A stretch of 64,000 nt of DNA. It comes from UBA10365 sp041441915. GTDB taxonomy: Bacteria; Pseudomonadota; Alphaproteobacteria; Rhodobacterales; Rhodobacteraceae. The stretch covers positions 1 through 64,000 of the forward strand of contig JASDRS010000014.1 in the NCBI GenBank assembly GCA_041441915.1. Reading direction: 5' to 3'. The notes beneath the pieces are model-generated. The model was not told where the DNA came from and ran no database searches. It saw nothing but the letters and a program-made list of their open reading frames with translations. The position numbers were made by a program, and so were the translations under genes. Below are positions 16,260-25,045 of this stretch, in pieces. Every line of letters starts with the position of its first letter. Position 1 is the stretch's first letter.

Positions 16260-18386
16260 ATGTTTAAAGTAACAAAAAAATCAATTGAATGGGGCGGTGA
16301 AGCACTGACCTTGGAAACGGGAAAAGTTGCTCGTCAGGCTGATGGATCGGTGATCGCCACTTTGGGTGAAACCAGCGTGATGGCCAATGTCACATTCGCA
16401 AAATCGGCCAAGCCAGGGCAAGACTTCTTCCCGCTGACTGTGCATTATCAAGAACGCTATTATGCCGCGGGTAAAGTGCCTGGTGGCTTTTTTAAGCGTG
16501 AAGCGCGTCCATCAGAAAAAGAAACTCTGACGTCGCGCTTGATCGACCGGCCAATCCGTCCCCTGTTTGTTGATGGTTTCAAAAATGAAGTTTTATTGAT
16601 CTTGACTGTGCTGTCGCATGACTTGGTCAATGAGCCTGATGTTTTGGCACTGATCGCTGCCTCTGCCGCTTTGACTATTTCTGGCGTGCCCTTCATGGGC
16701 CCCATCGGTGCGGCGCGTGTTGCCTTTACAAATGGCGAATATGTGCTCAACCCCGATGTTGACGCGATGCAAAAGCTCCGCAATAATATGGAAGAGCGCC
16801 TTGATTTGGTGATTGCGGGCACAAAAGACGCAGTGATGATGGTTGAATCTGAAGCCTATGAGCTGACCGAAGCTGAAATGCTTGGAGCAGTTAAATTTGG
16901 CCATGCTGCGATGCAGCCAGTGATCAACTTAATCATGGATTTTGCTGAAGATGCAGCTAAAGAGCCCTTTAACTTCCAGGCCCCCGACTATGCTGAGCTT
17001 TACGCTCGTGTGAAGCTAGCTGGTGAAAACCAAATGCGTGCCGCTTTCGCGTTGCGCGATAAGCAAGAACGCACAACAGCGATTTCTGTAGCTGTCGCTG
17101 CGATCAAAACTGCCACCTCAGAAGCTGATTTGGCAGACGAGAACTTTGGTTCGGCTGTCAAAAAATTGGAAAGTTCGATTTTGCGTGGTGATATCATCAA
17201 CGGCGGTGTCCGTATTGATGGCCGAGACAATAAAACGGTGCGTCCGATCGTAAGCGAAACAGGGCTTTTGCCTCGTACACATGGCTCAGCCCTGTTTACG
17301 CGCGGCGAAACCCAAGGTCTGGTTGTGACTACATTAGGCACGGGCGAAGATGAGCAAATCACCGATGCTTTGCATGGTAACAGTCGTTCTAATTTTTTGC
17401 TGCATTATAACTTCCCACCCTATTCGGTGGGCGAAGTTGGTCGCTTTGGCCCCCCCGGACGGCGTGAGATCGGCCATGGAAAACTGGCTTGGCGTGCGCT
17501 TCAAGCCGTTTTGCCTGCAGCAACAGACTTCCCCTACACAATCCGCCTTGTGTCTGAGATTACCGAGTCAAACGGCTCGTCTTCGATGGCGTCAGTTTGC
17601 GGTGGCTCGTTGTCGATGTTGGATGCGGGCGTTCCGCTTAAAGCCCCCGTGGCTGGCGTTGCTATGGGTTTAATTTTAGAAGAAGATGGTAAATATGCCG
17701 TTTTGACCGATATTTTGGGTGACGAAGATCACTTGGGGGATATGGACTTTAAAGTTGCTGGTACTGAGGCAGGTATCACGTCACTACAAATGGACATCAA
17801 AGTGGCAGGCATTACGCCCGCCATTATGGAGCAAGCGCTTGCCCAAGCCAAAGATGGCCGTTTGCATATCTTGGCTGAAATGGCCAAGGCGATCAGCGCC
17901 CCACAAAGCTTTAGCGCTTATGCTCCAAAAATTGAAACCCTAACCATTCCAACCGATAAAATCCGTGAAGTGATAGGGTCGGGTGGTAAAGTGATTCGCG
18001 AAATTGTGGAAACTTCAGGCGCAAAAGTCGACATCAATGACGACGGCATGATCAAAATAGCGTCCAATGATGCAGCAGCGATTAAACGCGCCTATGACAT
18101 GATTTGGTCGATCGTAGCAGAACCAGAAGAAGGCATGGTCTACACGGGCCGCGTTGTGAAACTGGTCGACTTTGGGGCTTTCGTGAACTTCTTTGGCAAA
18201 CGTGACGGTCTGGTGCATGTGTCGCAAATTGCGAACACACGCCTGTCGCATCCTAATGAAGCGCTCAAAGAAGGCCAAGAAGTGAAGGTCAAACTCTTAG
18301 GCTTTGACGATCGCGGAAAAGTGCGTTTGGGCATGAAAATGGTTGATCAAGTAACTGGCCTTGAAATCGCCGAAGGTACTTCTTAA
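16260..18386 (+). CDS. pnp: Polyribonucleotide nucleotidyltransferase (PNPase)
   Basis: Phosphorolytic 3'-5' exoribonuclease of mRNA turnover and a component of degradosome-like complexes. The 708-residue protein has two RNase PH domains (first opening MFKVTKKSIEWGGE, with RPIRPLF near 98; second with THGSALFTRGETQ near 340 and the FPPYSVGEVGRFGPPGRR region), a KH domain with VIGSGGKVIREI near 570, and an S1 domain from about 620 (YTGRVVKLVDFGAFV). Length and domain order are standard. The ATG follows GGAAACGAA. An intrinsic terminator lies about 30 bases downstream. Confidence 0.98.
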   Translation: MFKVTKKSIEWGGEALTLETGKVARQADGSVIATLGETSVMANVTFAKSAKPGQDFFPLTVHYQERYYAAGKVPGGFFKREARPSEKETLTSRLIDRPIRPLFVDGFKNEVLLILTVLSHDLVNEPDVLALIAASAALTISGVPFMGPIGAARVAFTNGEYVLNPDVDAMQKLRNNMEERLDLVIAGTKDAVMMVESEAYELTEAEMLGAVKFGHAAMQPVINLIMDFAEDAAKEPFNFQAPDYAELYARVKLAGENQMRAAFALRDKQERTTAISVAVAAIKTATSEADLADENFGSAVKKLESSILRGDIINGGVRIDGRDNKTVRPIVSETGLLPRTHGSALFTRGETQGLVVTTLGTGEDEQITDALHGNSRSNFLLHYNFPPYSVGEVGRFGPPGRREIGHGKLAWRALQAVLPAATDFPYTIRLVSEITESNGSSSMASVCGGSLSMLDAGVPLKAPVAGVAMGLILEEDGKYAVLTDILGDEDHLGDMDFKVAGTEAGITSLQMDIKVAGITPAIMEQALAQAKDGRLHILAEMAKAISAPQSFSAYAPKIETLTIPTDKIREVIGSGGKVIREIVETSGAKVDINDDGMIKIASNDAAAIKRAYDMIWSIVAEPEEGMVYTGRVVKLVDFGAFVNFFGKRDGLVHVSQIANTRLSHPNEALKEGQEVKVKLLGFDDRGKVRLGMKMVDQVTGLEIAEGTS

Positions 18387-18413
18387 GAATAAGGATTGGG
18401 CCAAAAGAAAATT

Positions 18414-18446
18414 GAAAAGCCCTGCTAGAAAAAGTGGGGCTTTTGC
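18414..18446 (+). terminator. Intrinsic terminator after pnp
   Basis: AAAAGCCC (18415-18422) pairs with GGGCTTTT (18437-18444) across a loop of about 14 bases, ending in a T-rich run. It ends the rpsO-pnp transcript. Confidence 0.75.
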
Positions 18447-18497
18447 TTATTATTTTGGTGCTTTAGCAAAGTGCAAATATGGCAGTTTTATTTCAAG

Positions 18498-18734
18498 CGC
18501 GCCAAACCAGGTGTTGACCTGCACGGCGCTCAAAATCTTGGTAAAGTTGTGGCCTACGGTCATGGGGTAAGATATGATCAGATGAGTCTTTTCATCGTGC
18601 CCAATGATGAACACGGCGCAAACGGGGGTAAAATTGCGTGGATGCAAAAATTTGATAGCACAATCCCCGCTCAGTCAGTCGTGAAAGTTGATTGTTTCTG
18701 TGGTGGACCGGGGTGTAAAGCTGGGGGGAGGCAT
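18498..18734 (-). pseudogene. Decayed 1-Cys peroxiredoxin (Prx6-type) gene
   Basis: Reading the minus strand from an ATG at 18734, one frame gives a Prx6-like N-terminus (STTETINFHD, then a stop, then LSGDCAIKFLHPRNFTPVC). The peroxidatic motif FTPVC is intact. The TGA at 18677-18675 replaces the Trp of the usual FHDW. Directly after FTPVC the frame jumps to a C-terminal part, VFIIGHDEKTHLIISYP and VGHNFTKILSAVQ, which in intact Prx6 proteins lies roughly 80 or more residues further on. The gene therefore has a nonsense codon and an in-frame internal deletion, and cannot make a peroxidase. The plus-strand open frame over the same bases (18471-18833) has no family features. Confidence 0.8.
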
Positions 18735-18879
18735 TTATTGATACGAAGTGTCATGAAGGGTATTTCTATTTATTTATTATCACCACTGAAGCATAGTTGC
18801 CGATTTTTACAGGCTCTTTATTGTCGTTCCTAACGACCTGCCCCGTGCTGGCCCTAAATCGGATTAAAGGAACTCAATA
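18735..18879. other. Intergenic region before the aldehyde dehydrogenase
   Basis: AT-rich spacer holding the start of the dead peroxiredoxin gene on one side and the ribosome site AAAGGAACT of the aldehyde dehydrogenase on the other. Nothing else recognised. Confidence 0.4.
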
Positions 18880-20325
18880 ATGATCGAGCGGCGTGAATTT
18901 TATATTGATGGCAAATGGGTGGCGCCATTAGCCACCCGAGACTATGCGGTGATTGATCCGTCCACCGCTGAACCCTGTGCTATCATTAGCCTAGGTGATG
19001 CGGAGGACACCCATGCCGCTGTTGCTGCGGCCAAAGCCGCCTTTCCTGCTTGGGCAGCCACCTCGCCCAATCAGCGTTTGGCTTATGTAGAGGCGATTTT
19101 AGCGGAATATCACAAACATGTCGAAGAAATGGCGCACGCAATCAGCCTTGAAATGGGCGCGCCCATCGATATGTCGCGCGACCATCAAGCGCCTTGCTTG
19201 CCTTGGCATGTGGAGAATTTTATCACCGCTTTCAAGCAAATACAATGGATCACACCGTTAGGCACCCACGCGCCCAACGATCGCTTGTCGTACGAGCCCA
19301 TCGGCGTAGTGGGCCTAATTACACCTTGGAACTGGCCGATGAATCAAGTCACGCTTAAAGTCATTCCGGCCCTCTTAGCCGGCTGCACTTGTGTGCTGAA
19401 ACCTTCGGAAGAAGCACCACTGTCGTCTCTACTTTTTGCCCAATTTGTCAATGATGCAGGCGTGCCAGCGGGTGTTTTTAATCTGGTGAATGGTGATGGC
19501 TTTGGCGTTGGTTCACAGCTTTCTTCCCACGATGATGTTGAAATGATCTCATTCACAGGATCAACCCGTGCCGGCAAGGCAATTTCAGCCGCGGCTGCTG
19601 GGACTTTGAAGCGGGTCTGTCTGGAATTGGGTGGCAAGGGCGCTAATTTGATTTTCGCTGATGCTGATGAAAAGGCGATTGTTCGCTCGGTTCGGTTTAT
19701 GATGAACAATTCTGGTCAGTCTTGCAACGCACCTTCGCGTATGTTGGTTGAACGCTCAATCTATGACTCGGCAGTTGAACTAGCAGCAAAAACTGCCAAC
19801 AGCATCGCAGTTGGGCCCGCCAACTTGACTGGTCGGCATATTGGTCCTGTTGTCAATCAGCGCCAGTTTGACCAGATACAAGCCTATATCCAAAAAGGTA
19901 TAGATGAGGGCGCAAGACTTGTTGCTGGCGGTCTAGGCCGACCTGAGGGCTTAGTAAACGGTTATTATGTGAAACCCACCATCTTTGCTGATGTTAAGCC
20001 CGGAATGACTATCGAGCGCGAAGAAATTTTTGGCCCCGTGATGGCAATGATCCCATTTGAAAATGAAGCTGACGCCCTGCGCATTGCCAATGACACACCC
20101 TACGGACTGGCCAATTATGTGCAAACAGCCGACGGTGCACGGCGTAACCGGTTGGCACGGGCTCTGCGATCGGGGATGGTGCAGATGAACATGACCTCTC
20201 GGGGGGCAGGTAGCCCCTTTGGGGGTATGAAATCATCAGGTCGTGCGCGCGAAGGAGGAATGTTTGGACTTGAAGAGTTTTTGGAGGTGAAAGCCATTTC
20301 TGGCTGGGATCCTGTGGAAGACTAG
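18880..20325 (+). CDS. Aldehyde dehydrogenase family protein
   Basis: NAD(P)+-dependent oxidation of an aldehyde to the acid; substrate unknown. The 481-residue protein has the whole ALDH fold: PWNWP near residue 148, FTGSTRAGK near 226, the general-base Glu in LELGGK near 249, the nucleophilic Cys in GQSCNAPSRM near 282, and EIFGPV with PFGGMKSSG near the C-terminus. The ribosome site AAAGGAACT precedes the ATG. It is not part of an obvious operon; the next gene points the other way and ends 54 bases later. Confidence 0.93.
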   Translation: MIERREFYIDGKWVAPLATRDYAVIDPSTAEPCAIISLGDAEDTHAAVAAAKAAFPAWAATSPNQRLAYVEAILAEYHKHVEEMAHAISLEMGAPIDMSRDHQAPCLPWHVENFITAFKQIQWITPLGTHAPNDRLSYEPIGVVGLITPWNWPMNQVTLKVIPALLAGCTCVLKPSEEAPLSSLLFAQFVNDAGVPAGVFNLVNGDGFGVGSQLSSHDDVEMISFTGSTRAGKAISAAAAGTLKRVCLELGGKGANLIFADADEKAIVRSVRFMMNNSGQSCNAPSRMLVERSIYDSAVELAAKTANSIAVGPANLTGRHIGPVVNQRQFDQIQAYIQKGIDEGARLVAGGLGRPEGLVNGYYVKPTIFADVKPGMTIEREEIFGPVMAMIPFENEADALRIANDTPYGLANYVQTADGARRNRLARALRSGMVQMNMTSRGAGSPFGGMKSSGRAREGGMFGLEEFLEVKAISGWDPVED

Positions 20326-20379
20326 AAAGTGGCGTGCATGATCGCCGCTCAGGGGGCTAAAAGCCTTGAACACATGACG

Positions 20380-21372
20380 TCATCCGGCGACCTTCAGTAC
20401 TATTTTTCCAATATGTTCTGAGCTTTCCATGCGTATATGAGCGTTGCAGGCTTTGTCCATCGTATATTCACTGTCCATCATGGGCCGCAACACGCCGCGG
20501 GCGATCATAGGCCAAACATGGGTTTTAAGGTCGTGCGCATAACTGCTCTTGATCAGATCTGACTGCGGACGTAGGGTCGATCCGGTAATATTCAGGCGGC
20601 GCATCATCACTTCGGAAAAGTTAAGTTCAACCTTGGCGCCGGTCAGAAAAGCGATCTGCACTAAGCGCCCATCATCGGCGAGAGCCTTTACATTGCGCGG
20701 CAGATAAGATCCGCCCACCATGTCTAAGATCAGATCTGCGCCACCTTCGTCTTTTAAGATTTTAACAAAGTCTTCGTCGTGGTAATTAATTGCACGTTCA
20801 GCCCCTAAGGTCAGGCAGGCTTTGCATTTTTCAGCTGAGCCGGCAGTGGTAAAAACCCGGGCGCCCAAGGCCTTCGCTATTTGAATGGCCGTAGTGCCAA
20901 TGCCGCTTGATCCACCATGCACCAAAAATCGTTCGTCCGCCCGCAACCCACCACGTAAAACCACGTTCGACCAAACTGTAAAACAGGTTTCAGGCAGGCA
21001 GGCTGCTTCAGCCATGCTGAGATTATCTGGAACAGGCAAGGCATGATCTCCAGCGGTCGCGACATATTCAGCATAACCTCCCCCGGGTAATAACGCACAG
21101 ACCTTATCGCCTATTGCCCAGCGAGTCACACCTTGACCAACTGCGGCTACAGTGCCCGAACACTCCAAACCTGGCAAGGGTGAGGCGCTTGCTGGTGGCG
21201 CATAGAGTCCCGCGCGTTGCAGGGCATCTGGCCGGTTCACCCCAGCAAATGCTACCTTAATGATGATCTGCCCGTGGTGCGCCACAGGCACGGAGGCTTC
21301 AGCGGGTTTTAATACCTCGGGGCCGCCGGCTTGACTGATTTCAATCACATTCATCATATCTGGTAGGGACAT
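20380..21372 (-). CDS. NAD(P)H:quinone oxidoreductase, zinc-independent MDR (PIG3-like)
   Basis: Medium-chain reductase of about 330 residues, related to quinone oxidoreductases of the PIG3 type. Features include the opening MMNVIEISQAGGPEVL, FAGVNRPDALQRAGLY, PGLECSGTVAAVG and the NADPH-binding VHGGSSGIGTTAIQIAKALGA near residue 150. The catalytic zinc ligands of alcohol dehydrogenases are absent, as expected. I prefer the ATG at 21372, four bases after the COQ9-family stop, over 21405, which lies inside that gene. Pairing with COQ9 suggests a link to ubiquinone metabolism, but that is inference. Confidence 0.9.
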   Translation of the reverse strand: MSLPDMMNVIEISQAGGPEVLKPAEASVPVAHHGQIIIKVAFAGVNRPDALQRAGLYAPPASASPLPGLECSGTVAAVGQGVTRWAIGDKVCALLPGGGYAEYVATAGDHALPVPDNLSMAEAACLPETCFTVWSNVVLRGGLRADERFLVHGGSSGIGTTAIQIAKALGARVFTTAGSAEKCKACLTLGAERAINYHDEDFVKILKDEGGADLILDMVGGSYLPRNVKALADDGRLVQIAFLTGAKVELNFSEVMMRRLNITGSTLRPQSDLIKSSYAHDLKTHVWPMIARGVLRPMMDSEYTMDKACNAHIRMESSEHIGKIVLKVAG

Positions 21373-21376
21373 AATC

Positions 21377-22096
21377 TTAAACCTTTGTTTGACCAGGCAG
21401 GTCATTGCGGGGTTGAGGTTTGGAAATTTTTCCCAAAAATCTCAATGGGCCAGATAACAAAGCTGCAGCCAAGTTATTTTCGCGTAAACTTGCCTTTGCT
21501 TTTTCAATATTCATTACATTGTCAAGCCTTCGGTCTAAAAAGGCCCTGGTGTTGGCGTGGTCCTCGCTAGTATCACCAAGCCAAAACATTACCGTCGCTC
21601 CATAAACTGCCGACAGGGTTAGGCGCTTTGTGTACCAGTTAATATCATCCGACTGATCACCTAAGGCCTGCCAAATAGCATCCGCGGTACCCCAGAGGGC
21701 GCGGGCTCCTTCTGGCGCATGTTGAGGCAGGGCTAAAATAACGGTGGCGCGGCGCACGAGCTCTTTGTCACGGCTGGCGTGTAGGCGCAAACGCACTGCC
21801 AAGGCCACCTTATCTCGGTAGCGCAAGCCTGCTAAATTTTCTCGAAAAAAGGCATCTGACATGGTGCGATCTCCGGCCCCATGAAAGGCTAAAGCCATAT
21901 CAAGTCCACCGCGGGCGAAAAGTGCCAGGGCTAATTCCCTCTTAATACCCGAATCACTTACTGCTGCGTCAAATGTGGTTTGCGACCAGCCATCAAAGGG
22001 AACATGGGGCAGTGCAGCAGCTAAAAGCGCAGATTTTGCGTTTTCCATAGTGTTTTGTGGTTCCATTGGCGTCTTTGTGTTTAGCATGGTGGACAT
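21377..22096 (-). CDS. COQ9 family protein
   Basis: Lipid-binding accessory protein of ubiquinone biosynthesis, known best from mitochondria, where COQ9 presents intermediates to COQ7; alphaproteobacterial members are assumed to act similarly at the inner membrane. The 239-residue sequence has the family pattern: DGWSQTTFDAAVSDSG near residue 35, RRATVILALPQHAPEG near 115, and WYTKRLTLSAVYGATVMFWL near 155-175. The gene is divergent from rpsU, a conserved arrangement in Rhodobacteraceae as I recall. Start choice among 22096 and nearby ATGs is not certain. Confidence 0.9.
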   Translation of the reverse strand: MSTMLNTKTPMEPQNTMENAKSALLAAALPHVPFDGWSQTTFDAAVSDSGIKRELALALFARGGLDMALAFHGAGDRTMSDAFFRENLAGLRYRDKVALAVRLRLHASRDKELVRRATVILALPQHAPEGARALWGTADAIWQALGDQSDDINWYTKRLTLSAVYGATVMFWLGDTSEDHANTRAFLDRRLDNVMNIEKAKASLRENNLAAALLSGPLRFLGKISKPQPRNDLPGQTKV

Positions 22097-22127
22097 CAGC
22101 CTTTCCTCTTGTTACAGGAACATCGCC

Positions 22128-22141
22128 TGCACTTTAGTGCA
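22128..22141. promoter_or_regulatory. Small perfect inverted repeat between COQ9 and rpsU
   Basis: TGCACT-TT-AGTGCA, six-base arms around a two-base centre, in the middle of the divergent promoter region. It may be an operator or chance; nothing links it to a known regulator. Confidence 0.25.
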
Positions 22142-22171
22142 ACTCTAACTTAGGAAGGTGGTGACAACCAC

Positions 22172-22378
22172 ATGCAGGTCAGTGTTCGTGATAACAACGT
22201 TGAGCAAGCCTTAAGGGCTCTCAAAAAGAAACTCCAGCGCGAAGGCGTGTTTCGCGAAATGAAGCTTAAGCAACATTTTGAGAAACCCTCCGTCAAAAAA
22301 GCGCGCGAGTCAGCTGAAGCCGTACGACGTGCGCGCAAACTAGCACGCAAAAAAATGCAACGTGAAAACGGTCTTTAA
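22172..22378 (+). CDS. rpsU: 30S ribosomal protein bS21
   Basis: A 68-residue basic protein of the 30S platform that helps select mRNA start sites. It begins MQVSVRDNNVEQALRALKKK and contains GVFREMKLKQHFEKPS, the family core, at the usual length with a Lys/Arg-rich end. The ATG at 22172 follows GGAAGGTGG at a slightly long distance. A strong terminator ends the transcript, so it is a single-gene unit, as is common in alphaproteobacteria. Confidence 0.97.
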   Translation: MQVSVRDNNVEQALRALKKKLQREGVFREMKLKQHFEKPSVKKARESAEAVRRARKLARKKMQRENGL

Positions 22379-22419
22379 GACGTTTTCTGCCCAAAAATAA
22401 GGGGCTAGCCCCCGTTTGA

Positions 22420-22456
22420 TCAACCCCCCGCGCTCTGTGCTGGGGGTTTTTTTTAT
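22420..22456 (+). terminator. Intrinsic terminator after rpsU
   Basis: CCCCC and GGGGG arms (about 22424-22429 and 22442-22446) enclose a 12-base loop and lead into eight T residues. A second palindrome, GGGGCTAGCCCC, lies just upstream at 22401-22412. Confidence 0.85.
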
Positions 22457-23004
22457 TATACGGTGGAATGCCCGTCTTGGGATTTGAATAGGCAATTTGA
22501 TAAAACGAGCGCCAAAAGCGCGTCCGCAACTCGCGCCAGAATAAAGTCGGGGGCGTTCACCGGCTGAATACCCGCGCAAGGCCCCAAAAATTGTAGGACC
22601 AAGCCAAGGGTTGCAACAACTTCGGCGAAGCACTGCGCCCCACCTGTGCGCAGATGGGTCGAGGTTTGCAAAAGCGGAAGATCAAACATCGTAGGCTCGA
22701 TCACAGCAGCTAAAATCCCACCAAATGCCAGAACTAAGGCCTAAGTTGCTGCCAAAGACAGGCTTAAATTGCCACGCATCATCATCACCAAAGTGACCGC
22801 TGGATTAAAATGCGCGCCAGAGAGTGGCGCCAAAATGGTGATCAGGACGAAAAGCGCCGCCCCTGTGGCAATAGTATTGGCCAAAAGCGCAAGGGCTATG
22901 TCCTGCGTCAGATTTTGCGCCATAACACCCAAACCCACAACGCCCACAATCAAAAGTGCGGCGTCCAAAGTTTTGGCTAGTAGTTTTTGCCCCGTGGTGA
23001 TCAT
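22456..23004 (-). pseudogene. aqpS: Decayed arsenical-type aquaporin (AqpS-like) gene
   Basis: One minus-strand frame opens at ATG 23004 and carries an aquaglyceroporin N-half with the first NPA box (SGAHFNPAVTLV). It meets an in-frame TAG at 22743-22741, then continues in the same frame with MFDLPLLQTSTHLRTG and FAEVVATLGLVL, as in the MIP proteins encoded beside arsC. After FLGPCA it jumps to GIQPVNAPDFILA, so the segment with the second NPA box is gone. A premature stop plus loss of half the selectivity filter makes a working channel impossible. The start overlaps the end of the arsC relic (ATGA), which preserves the former operon. Confidence 0.85.
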
Positions 23005-23398
23005 GCCGTTTCTTTCCCAATTTTGATCAGTGCCGCCTCTAGATCTACTCCTGCTAGGCTAGTTAAATCCAAAATCAAAAAAGCATCAATACGGCGCGAC
23101 AGGCGGTCAAATGCCGCTTCGTCTTCTATGAGCACCCAAGTTGCCGACGTAGGATCAAGAATGCCCCAATGTGCCGTCATCGGATGGCCCAGCCAATAGG
23201 GTGAGGTCTCTGCTGCAGCAGGCTCGCAAACCGTGAAAATAAGATCAAGCGCAGGGGCCACGGGGTGCCGGTGGGTTTTGACCCTGCCAAATATGAAAAA
23301 AATCGGCCTTTTACACTAAAATTTAACAGCCCTTCGGCCAAAATTGACCGCGCCGAATTGCCTGCGCACAAAAACACAGTTTTTTGATTATTTTGCAT
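23001..23398 (-). pseudogene. arsC: Decayed arsenate reductase (LMW phosphatase-type ArsC) gene
   Basis: Minus-strand ATG at 23398 starts a typical thioredoxin-coupled ArsC: VFLCAGNSARSILAEGLLN, with the P-loop cysteine present, then AGSKPTGTP. There the frame is lost: a deletion and frameshift near 23255-23265 remove about 30 codons, and a different frame resumes with ALDLIFTVCEPAAAETSPYW and GHPMTAHWGI to a stop at 23001. No full product can be made. It sits directly upstream of the aquaporin relic, as in arsenic-resistance operons of the arsR-aqpS-arsC type. No arsR is visible. Confidence 0.85.
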
Positions 23399-23583
23399 TC
23401 AAAACCCCTAAATTGAACATTCTTTTTATTTAGAATTTGTATCAACTTCATTGTAAATTTATGATTTGAGGCACTTTCCTGTCATTTCCACGCTTTTTTT
23501 GTGGCAAAATGTGCTAAAGTATTGTTTTTGGCTCCCAAAGCCCCTAACGACTTGCTCAAGCAACCAAAGGAATAAGCAGCCCA

Positions 23584-24282
23584 ATGTCTGTAAGCATGAT
23601 ATCAACCTTTATTAAACCCATGCACCGCGAGGGCTATAAGTTTGTTTCGATTTTCGCCGCGATTTCTGCCGTTCTGTTTTGGTTCTGGCAGCCCTTGGGC
23701 TGGGTTGGGCTGGGACTGACGGTTTGGTGCTATTATTTTTTTCGCGATCCAATTCGTGTGACGCCAACACGCGCTGGGCTGATCATCAGCCCAGCTGACG
23801 GGGTGGTTTCGCTGTTAGAACCCGCCGTGCCGCCACTGGAACTGGGGCTTGGGCCAGATCCAATGACCCGCATTTCGGTTTTTATGAATGTGTTCAACTG
23901 CCATGTGAACCGTGCACCAATTGCCGGAGTGATTACCAAAATCGCCTATCGACCGGGCAGATTTTTCAACGCTTCGCTTGATAAGGCCAGCGTCGACAAT
24001 GAGCGCAACGCTTTGGTCATTCAAATGGTAGATGGGCGCAATCTGGCCCTGGTACAAATAGCGGGCTTGGTCGCGCGGCGGATTTTGTGCGAAGTCAATG
24101 AGGGCCGTCATATCAAAACGGGAGAGCGTTTTGGCATGATCCGATTCGGATCGCGCCTAGACATTTATTTGCCAAAAGATGTGCAGCCCATGGTCACCAT
24201 TGGTCAATCAACTATTGCAGGTGAAACGGTTTTAGCTGACCTTTCCAGCAAAGAACCAGCCTGCTTGGGCAGCGTTCTTTAG
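23584..24282 (+). CDS. psd: Phosphatidylserine decarboxylase proenzyme (short form)
   Basis: Makes phosphatidylethanolamine from phosphatidylserine at the inner membrane, using a pyruvoyl group formed by self-cleavage. The 232-residue protein belongs to the short Psd type. It has a membrane region near residues 20-55, FMNVFNCHVNRAPIAG near 101, and the cleavage site Gly-Ser in IRFGSRLDIYLP near residue 195. The ATG at 23584 follows AAAGGAATAAG. pssA follows after 16 bases, so the two steps of PE synthesis are co-expressed. Confidence 0.95.
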   Translation: MSVSMISTFIKPMHREGYKFVSIFAAISAVLFWFWQPLGWVGLGLTVWCYYFFRDPIRVTPTRAGLIISPADGVVSLLEPAVPPLELGLGPDPMTRISVFMNVFNCHVNRAPIAGVITKIAYRPGRFFNASLDKASVDNERNALVIQMVDGRNLALVQIAGLVARRILCEVNEGRHIKTGERFGMIRFGSRLDIYLPKDVQPMVTIGQSTIAGETVLADLSSKEPACLGSVL

Positions 24283-24298
24283 AAAGCCAAGGTTCGCC

Positions 24299-25045
24299 AT
24301 GCAAAATGATCGTAAAGAAACTCTGCCACTCTTGCAGCTGCTGCCGAATTTTGTAACCATCATTGGTCTTTGTGCGGGGTTAACGGCCATCAGGTTCATT
24401 ATTGTGGGTCGCTTCGAAATGGCAGCAATGCTGATCTTTTTTGCCGCGGCGATCGACGGGCTTGATGGCCTGTTAGCCCGCAAGCTAAATGCGACCAGCG
24501 CAATTGGGGCTGAACTTGACTCGCTTTCGGATTTTTTGAATTTTGGCGTAGCGCCAGCATTAATGGTCTATCAAGTGGCGCTTACCGAACGCTACACTAC
24601 CAATTGGATGTTCGTGTTGATGTACGTGATCTGCGCCTGCCTGCGCTTGGCGCGATTTAATGTAAATCGCGCCAAGCCATCAATCTCGGCCAAGCCGCAT
24701 TTCATTGGCGTGCCAGCTCCTGGTGGCGCTGCTTTAGCGATGTTTCCGATGATTCTATCTTTCGAAGGCATGAATTGGTTGACTGAGTATTTCTATGCTT
24801 ATGGTATTTATTTGGGCTTTATAGGTATTTTGATGGCCAGCAGTGTGCCGACGCTTTCATCAAAGGCGATTCGCATTTCGCGCGACCGCGCAATTTTTGT
24901 GCTGATTGGTGGTGCGCTTTTGGCTGGGTTGGCTATAACGCAATTTTGGATGTTGGTCTTGATTTTGACGGCAACCTATATGGCTGTAATAGCCACTAAT
25001 TGCCTGACCTATTTATGGAAATTAACCAGATCTGCTAAGCCGTAA
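24299..25045 (+). CDS. pssA: CDP-diacylglycerol--serine O-phosphatidyltransferase
   Basis: Integral membrane enzyme that joins CDP-diacylglycerol and L-serine to give phosphatidylserine, the substrate of the adjacent psd. The 248-residue product has several membrane spans. The CDP-alcohol phosphotransferase signature DGLDGLLARKLNATSAIGAE continues as LDSLSD near residues 58-82 (D-G-x2-A-R-x8-G-x3-D-x3-D pattern). It follows psd closely and overlaps the 3' end of the convergent Lrp-family gene by 11 bases. Confidence 0.95.
   Translation: MQNDRKETLPLLQLLPNFVTIIGLCAGLTAIRFIIVGRFEMAAMLIFFAAAIDGLDGLLARKLNATSAIGAELDSLSDFLNFGVAPALMVYQVALTERYTTNWMFVLMYVICACLRLARFNVNRAKPSISAKPHFIGVPAPGGAALAMFPMILSFEGMNWLTEYFYAYGIYLGFIGILMASSVPTLSSKAIRISRDRAIFVLIGGALLAGLAITQFWMLVLILTATYMAVIATNCLTYLWKLTRSAKP

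Noticed and set aside
18471..18833. 120-codon plus-strand open frame after pnp
   Set aside because: No family features; the opposite strand over the same bases carries clear peroxiredoxin sequence, so the plus-strand frame is a shadow of a relic.
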